A stretch of 64,000 nt of DNA from JAFAMB01 sp963775805 (GTDB lineage: Bacteria; Verrucomicrobiota; Verrucomicrobiia; Chthoniobacterales; JAFAMB01). This document shows, in pieces, positions 60,712 to 64,000 of the stretch (position 1 is its first letter; every line of letters starts with the position of its first letter). Made by a program: the position numbers and the translations under genes. The notes beneath the pieces are model-generated. The model was not told the origin of the DNA. It ran no database searches and worked only from the letters and a program-made list of their open reading frames with translations. The DNA lies in assembly GCA_963775805.1 (NCBI GenBank), contig CAVZKG010000007.1, forward strand, positions 1 to 64,000. Direction: 5' to 3'.

Positions 60712-62352
60712 ATGAAACGACTGATCGCCGGGGGGGTGCTCTTTTTGTTGGTAGCGACCGGAGTATTTATCCTTTGGCAGCGAGAAGCGGAATCGTTGTT
60801 ACCCGCGCAGATCGCGCCCGCGGAATGTCTATTTTACCTTGAATTGCCTAAGGTCGATCGAGCGGCAAAGCGCTGGCCTGATACTGCTATCGCGCAAATG
60901 TTGGAAGAGCCGTCCGTCCAGCGTTTTCTCAAGAAACCGATCTCGAAGATTCCGGCGAACTGGGAAGTGGCCGGACGCGCATTTGCTGATCTCCGGTGTA
61001 GTGCGCTGTTCTTTGGTATGACGGAGCCGAAGATCGACCGTTGGATATTCGGATTGCAGACTGCGGGGGATGCGTCGACTGCGCAACGACAAATCGCGAA
61101 CCTCTCCAAGGCGCTATTTGGAGTCAGCAGTCAGCAGATGCGACCCGACGAGCTGGAAAAGGGCAGTGAAAGGGCGCCTCTATTGGGGCAGTCTTTTTAC
61201 ACGCAGATTGGCTCCTGGACGTTGTTGAGCCGAAGCGTCGCATTGTTGCAGGAGGCAGTCCGGAATTTCAAAACCAAGTCGACCGGCCTACAATCGCAGG
61301 AGCGGTTTCGCAAGTGTCGAGCTTATGTGCCTTTGGACTACGATGCGCTGACATTTGTCCAAGGGGAACCGTCATTCGATTCGGTCACCGGCTTCCATTG
61401 GCAGTATCCCGAGCCTGATATGCCGCACAAGAGCAGGGCGGTGCTGGCAGTTACGACGATCGAAGGAGCGCGATTGCGCGATACCGTATTTTCCTTAACC
61501 GGTCCTCCTGCGGCAACCGGGCCGCTCGACCGTCAGGGATTGTCGATGACGAGTGCATCGACAGTCGGTTATATAGCTTCACGCGTTGCCCTTTCCGAGA
61601 TCTGGAGGTGGAGCGATCGATTTGCAGAGGTGTCGGCGCTGGCCGAGGTAATACGGGATTATATGAGCAAAGTGCAAGCGTTCGGCATTAAGCCGGACGA
61701 TCTGGATAAGCTCGTCTCGGGAGCCGAAATCATCGTTGACCGCGACTCGGCACCTGATTCAATGAGCGCCGCATTCTCGTTGCAGGTAATCGATCCAGAC
61801 AAATTCAAGCAGCTGATGGATCAGGTCGTTGCCGAGAAATTTCCGGAAAGTTGCACTAAAACGGAGATCGCGACGATTCCCGCCTATTCGATGCATGTGA
61901 ACAAGAGCGCATCGATCGTTTTCGGACTGGCAGATCGGCATCTGGTCGTTGCCGGAAGTGAATCGAAATTTTCGGATCTGGTGAACCGACTTCGAACGCA
62001 CGCCCCGGGATTGGAAAACGATGAGCAGTTTAAAGCGGTCTCAAAACTGGTGAAAGATCCAGACGACTTGTTCGTCTACTTTGATGCAAAGTCATGTTTC
62101 GAACGTGTCTACGACGCTTCCAGACCAATGTTGGCGCTCGGACTTGGAGTGATTCCGGTCGTTAGCCGGTACGTAGACGGCATGTCGATTCCGGAAACCA
62201 GCGAGATTTCGAGGCATCTGAGCCCGATTGTTCTCTCGCGGCGTCGGGTAGCAGAAGGCGTGGTCGATGAATCGGTCGGGCCTATTACCGCTTATGATGC
62301 GGTGGCGCTGGTTTCAGGAGGTGCGCTGACGATGGGGTTGTTGGCCAAGTAG
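60712..62352 (+). CDS. exported or membrane-anchored protein, possibly DUF3352-like
   Basis: A 546-residue protein with an N-terminal membrane segment (LIAGGVLFLLVATGVFILW) and a large extracytoplasmic part. PAECLFYLELPKVDRAAKRWPDTAIAQML resembles the opening of DUF3352-type proteins, which are widespread and uncharacterised. Two similar halves seem present (about 90-300 and 330-500) but I cannot prove it. It follows opgH after 126 bp and may be co-transcribed. No catalytic motif is seen. Confidence 0.7.
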   Translation: MKRLIAGGVLFLLVATGVFILWQREAESLLPAQIAPAECLFYLELPKVDRAAKRWPDTAIAQMLEEPSVQRFLKKPISKIPANWEVAGRAFADLRCSALFFGMTEPKIDRWIFGLQTAGDASTAQRQIANLSKALFGVSSQQMRPDELEKGSERAPLLGQSFYTQIGSWTLLSRSVALLQEAVRNFKTKSTGLQSQERFRKCRAYVPLDYDALTFVQGEPSFDSVTGFHWQYPEPDMPHKSRAVLAVTTIEGARLRDTVFSLTGPPAATGPLDRQGLSMTSASTVGYIASRVALSEIWRWSDRFAEVSALAEVIRDYMSKVQAFGIKPDDLDKLVSGAEIIVDRDSAPDSMSAAFSLQVIDPDKFKQLMDQVVAEKFPESCTKTEIATIPAYSMHVNKSASIVFGLADRHLVVAGSESKFSDLVNRLRTHAPGLENDEQFKAVSKLVKDPDDLFVYFDAKSCFERVYDASRPMLALGLGVIPVVSRYVDGMSIPETSEISRHLSPIVLSRRRVAEGVVDESVGPITAYDAVALVSGGALTMGLLAK

Positions 62353-62431
62353 TTGTTCAGGCGAGATAAGCGGATCGAGAGTAAATTCTTTGCCACGAAT
62401 TTTTGTGCGGAATACGTTAAAAAGCGGATAA

Positions 62432-63130
62432 ATGGAGCCGGATATCGTTGAAAATCTGCGTGCAGTCTGCGCTGCAATTGCCGAATCCGAGAGAATCTCG
62501 GGTCGCGCCCAAGGGAGCGTCCAACTGGTTGCCGTGAGCAAAACCCATCCCGTCGAAATAATCCGGCAAGCGGTCGAGGCGGGACAGCTTTTATTCGGCG
62601 AAAACAGGGTACAAGAAGCAAAAGCGAAAATCCCGGATCTACCTGCGAAGTTGAGGTGGCATTTGATCGGGCATCTGCAGAGCAACAAAATTCGGCAGGC
62701 ATTGCCGCTTTTCGAAGTGATTCATGGAGTCGACTCGATTGATTTGCTCGAGGATGTGCAACGTATCGCAAACGATCTCGGTCTTTTCCCTCGAATCTTG
62801 CTGCAAGTGAACGTCGCGGCAGAATCGTCGAAATTCGGATTTTCACCAGAGAAACTGATTGGGGAGGTCGAACGCATTGCACGTGCTGACCGGTTGCAGG
62901 TTGAAGGCCTGATGACAGTTCCGCCGCTCGCCGCGAATCCCGAGAATTCACGGAAGTATTTCGTGGCGCTGCGTAATCTCCGTGATCTTTTGGAAAAGGA
63001 GTTGCGGTTTCCGCTTCCTCATCTGTCGATGGGGATGAGCGCAGATTACCGGGTCGCCATCGAGGAAGGGGCCACCTTGATTCGGGTTGGCACAGCGATA
63101 TTCGGAGATCGAACTGCGAAGCGACAATGA
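62432..63130 (+). CDS. YggS-family PLP-binding protein
   Basis: A 232-residue alanine-racemase-like fold protein (PLPBP/YggS). The PLP Lys is Lys37 in VAVSKTHP; FGENRVQEAKAKIPDLPAKLRWHLIGHLQSNKIR and the C-terminal LSMGMSADYRVAIEEGATLIRVGTAIFG are family signatures. It controls free pyridoxal phosphate in the cytosol and has no racemase activity in studied members. Its last 4 bp overlap the DUF423 gene. Confidence 0.94.
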   Translation: MEPDIVENLRAVCAAIAESERISGRAQGSVQLVAVSKTHPVEIIRQAVEAGQLLFGENRVQEAKAKIPDLPAKLRWHLIGHLQSNKIRQALPLFEVIHGVDSIDLLEDVQRIANDLGLFPRILLQVNVAAESSKFGFSPEKLIGEVERIARADRLQVEGLMTVPPLAANPENSRKYFVALRNLRDLLEKELRFPLPHLSMGMSADYRVAIEEGATLIRVGTAIFGDRTAKRQ

Positions 63131-63489
63131 ACAATCGAACAGCCCGGTGTATTGCCGGCATATTGGGATTTAGCGGCGTACTGTTTGGTGCGTTCGGAGC
63201 GCACATGTTGCACGGCCTTCTTGAAAGGTACGAAACGACGAAGATCTGGGAGACGGGCGTTTTGTATCATCTTGTGCACGCTTTGGTGCTGCTTGTCGTA
63301 AGCGGGTGGCGCCCGGTGCCACGCGGGGCATTTGTTTTGATGCTTGGCGGGATAATCATTTTCAGTGGATCGCTCTACGTACTCTCGCTAACTAACGCTA
63401 GATGGCTCGGCGCGATCACGCCAATTGGGGGACTTGGGCTACTGAGCGGGTGGTTGGCGTTGGCGTTTTCGAAACGTAAGGAAGCGTGA
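63127..63489 (+). CDS. DUF423 membrane protein
   Basis: A 120-residue inner-membrane protein with four hydrophobic helices. GILGFSGVLFGAFGAHMLHGLLERYE and WETGVLYHLVHALVLLVV are the characteristic blocks of the DUF423/YgdD family, whose function is unknown. The start overlaps the YggS-type gene by 4 bp (ATGA), so the pair is co-translated. Confidence 0.9.
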   Translation: MNNRTARCIAGILGFSGVLFGAFGAHMLHGLLERYETTKIWETGVLYHLVHALVLLVVSGWRPVPRGAFVLMLGGIIIFSGSLYVLSLTNARWLGAITPIGGLGLLSGWLALAFSKRKEA

Positions 63490-63525
63490 TCTCGAAGCGC
63501 AGGGCTGTAGCATCGCAGCCTGGAG

Positions 63526-64000
63526 TCACCTCAGATTCTTTTTGGCTTCGGCGATATAATCGCGATCTCCAGAATCGGTTGGCTTGAGCTGCGTGACTTT
63601 TAGCCACTCTGCCTTTGCTTCTTGTGTTTTTCCCATCGCCTCCAATGCATGCGCGTACTCGGCGTGGTGAATGATGCGGTCTGGTGCCGCTGCTATCGCT
63701 CTTTGAAAGTATTCCACAGCCTTCTCCTTTGAGGCAGGTGGCATCTCCCCGTACAAAGTCTGCGCGATTGCTTTTAAAAATGGATTTAGCGTTGCCATGT
63801 CGAAGTTCCACCGAGCCAGAACAAGTAGCGCCAGATCGTTCTTGGGATTCAACTCAACCGCTTTTTCCGCCTCGGATTTTACAACCTTCGAGTATTCCAT
63901 CTTCGTCTTGTTATCGACGAAGTCGGTCATTTTCCCATAGGCGATCGAGAGACTGGCGTGCGCGTCCGAGTCGTCTGGCGCCGTGTGAACCGCCTTCTTC
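63526..64000 (-). CDS. TPR-like protein, incomplete at the window end
   Basis: The frame stays open from its stop at 63526 to the right edge, giving 157 visible residues; the true start lies outside. Helical pairs such as VELNPKNDLALLVLARWNFDM, EKAVEYFQRAIAAAPDRIIHHAEYAHALEAMGKTQEAKAEWLKVTQLKP are tetratricopeptide units. The internal ATG at 63930 is not needed as a start. The segment is similar to regulators of the RMDN type. Function is unknown; TPRs mediate protein binding. Confidence 0.7.
   Translation of the reverse strand, partial: KKAVHTAPDDSDAHASLSIAYGKMTDFVDNKTKMEYSKVVKSEAEKAVELNPKNDLALLVLARWNFDMATLNPFLKAIAQTLYGEMPPASKEKAVEYFQRAIAAAPDRIIHHAEYAHALEAMGKTQEAKAEWLKVTQLKPTDSGDRDYIAEAKKNLR

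Noticed and set aside
62292..63206. 304-codon minus frame opposite the YggS-type gene
   Set aside because: It is antisense to a protein with all YggS signatures; long shadow frames are common in this moderately GC-rich sequence.
1..64000. CRISPR arrays, prophage, insertion sequences, tRNA or rRNA genes
   Set aside because: I looked for regularly spaced repeats, transposase or phage genes and tRNA-like arms and found none that hold up; the single Xer-type recombinase looks like the housekeeping type.

Overview
The window looks like chromosomal DNA of a Gram-negative bacterium of the Verrucomicrobiota, probably near the soil Chthoniobacterales (Spartobacteria). The best clue is a lexA gene preceded by a perfect TGTTC-N4-GAACA palindrome, the LexA-box type described for Verrucomicrobia. 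Other pointers are an IspH of about 410 residues, a DUF4912 protein, a SecG with a long Ala/Ser/Pro tail and many sugar-catabolic cassettes with their own regulators. Gram-negative features include LpxL-type acyltransferase, OpgG/OpgH and lipoprotein signals. I see no rRNA, tRNA, CRISPR array, prophage or insertion sequence; the assignment to a family is inference.

Layout. 0-0.65 kb holds a decayed lipoprotein/AIM24-like stretch. 0.6-2.9 kb has an extended SDR, a small membrane protein and upp. 3.1-8.5 kb is a carbohydrate-acid cluster: GpsA-like dehydrogenase diverging from SDR, MFS transporter and TIM-barrel isomerase, closed by an AraC regulator. 8.6-11.4 kb has a YddA/SbmA-type ABC transporter convergent and overlapping with a bile-acid-symporter-family protein. 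11.5-14.9 kb is a + strand trio: Zn-alcohol dehydrogenase, CodA-like deaminase and S66 carboxypeptidase.

14.9-27.6 kb is the most interesting region: two divergent operons around a dyad operator. The minus arm encodes a SorC/DeoR-family regulator, DeoC aldolase, a two-domain ALDH16-type aldehyde dehydrogenase, an M3 peptidase, an LsrG-like ABM protein and an iron-type alcohol dehydrogenase. The plus arm encodes an ABC sugar importer (binding protein and two permeases, no ATPase), an RbsD/FucU mutarotase and a PfkB sugar kinase. Together they could import, mutarotate, phosphorylate and cleave a (deoxy)pentose, with acetaldehyde either oxidised or reduced. The mixture with LsrR/LsrG-like parts also recalls AI-2 processing.

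27.7-36.4 kb is a minus-strand run of cell-envelope and housekeeping genes: ppk1, a CobS-like membrane protein, ispH, L,D-transpeptidase, LpxL-type acyltransferase, OppA-type lipoprotein and secG. 36.5-38.6 kb is a prolyl oligopeptidase. 38.9-44.7 kb is a LacI-regulated YtfQRT-YjfF-type sugar importer with a double palindromic operator. 44.8-52.0 kb has cell-wall proteins, a HAD phosphatase, ilvN-ilvC, pepF, a Xer recombinase and a ferritin-like protein. 52.1-55.5 kb has a DUF4912 protein with 28-residue Ser/Trp repeats and a secreted papain-like/membrane protein pair. 55.6-63.5 kb holds lexA, opgG-orf-opgH, a secreted protein, a YggS-type PLP protein and a DUF423 protein. The window ends inside a TPR-like gene.
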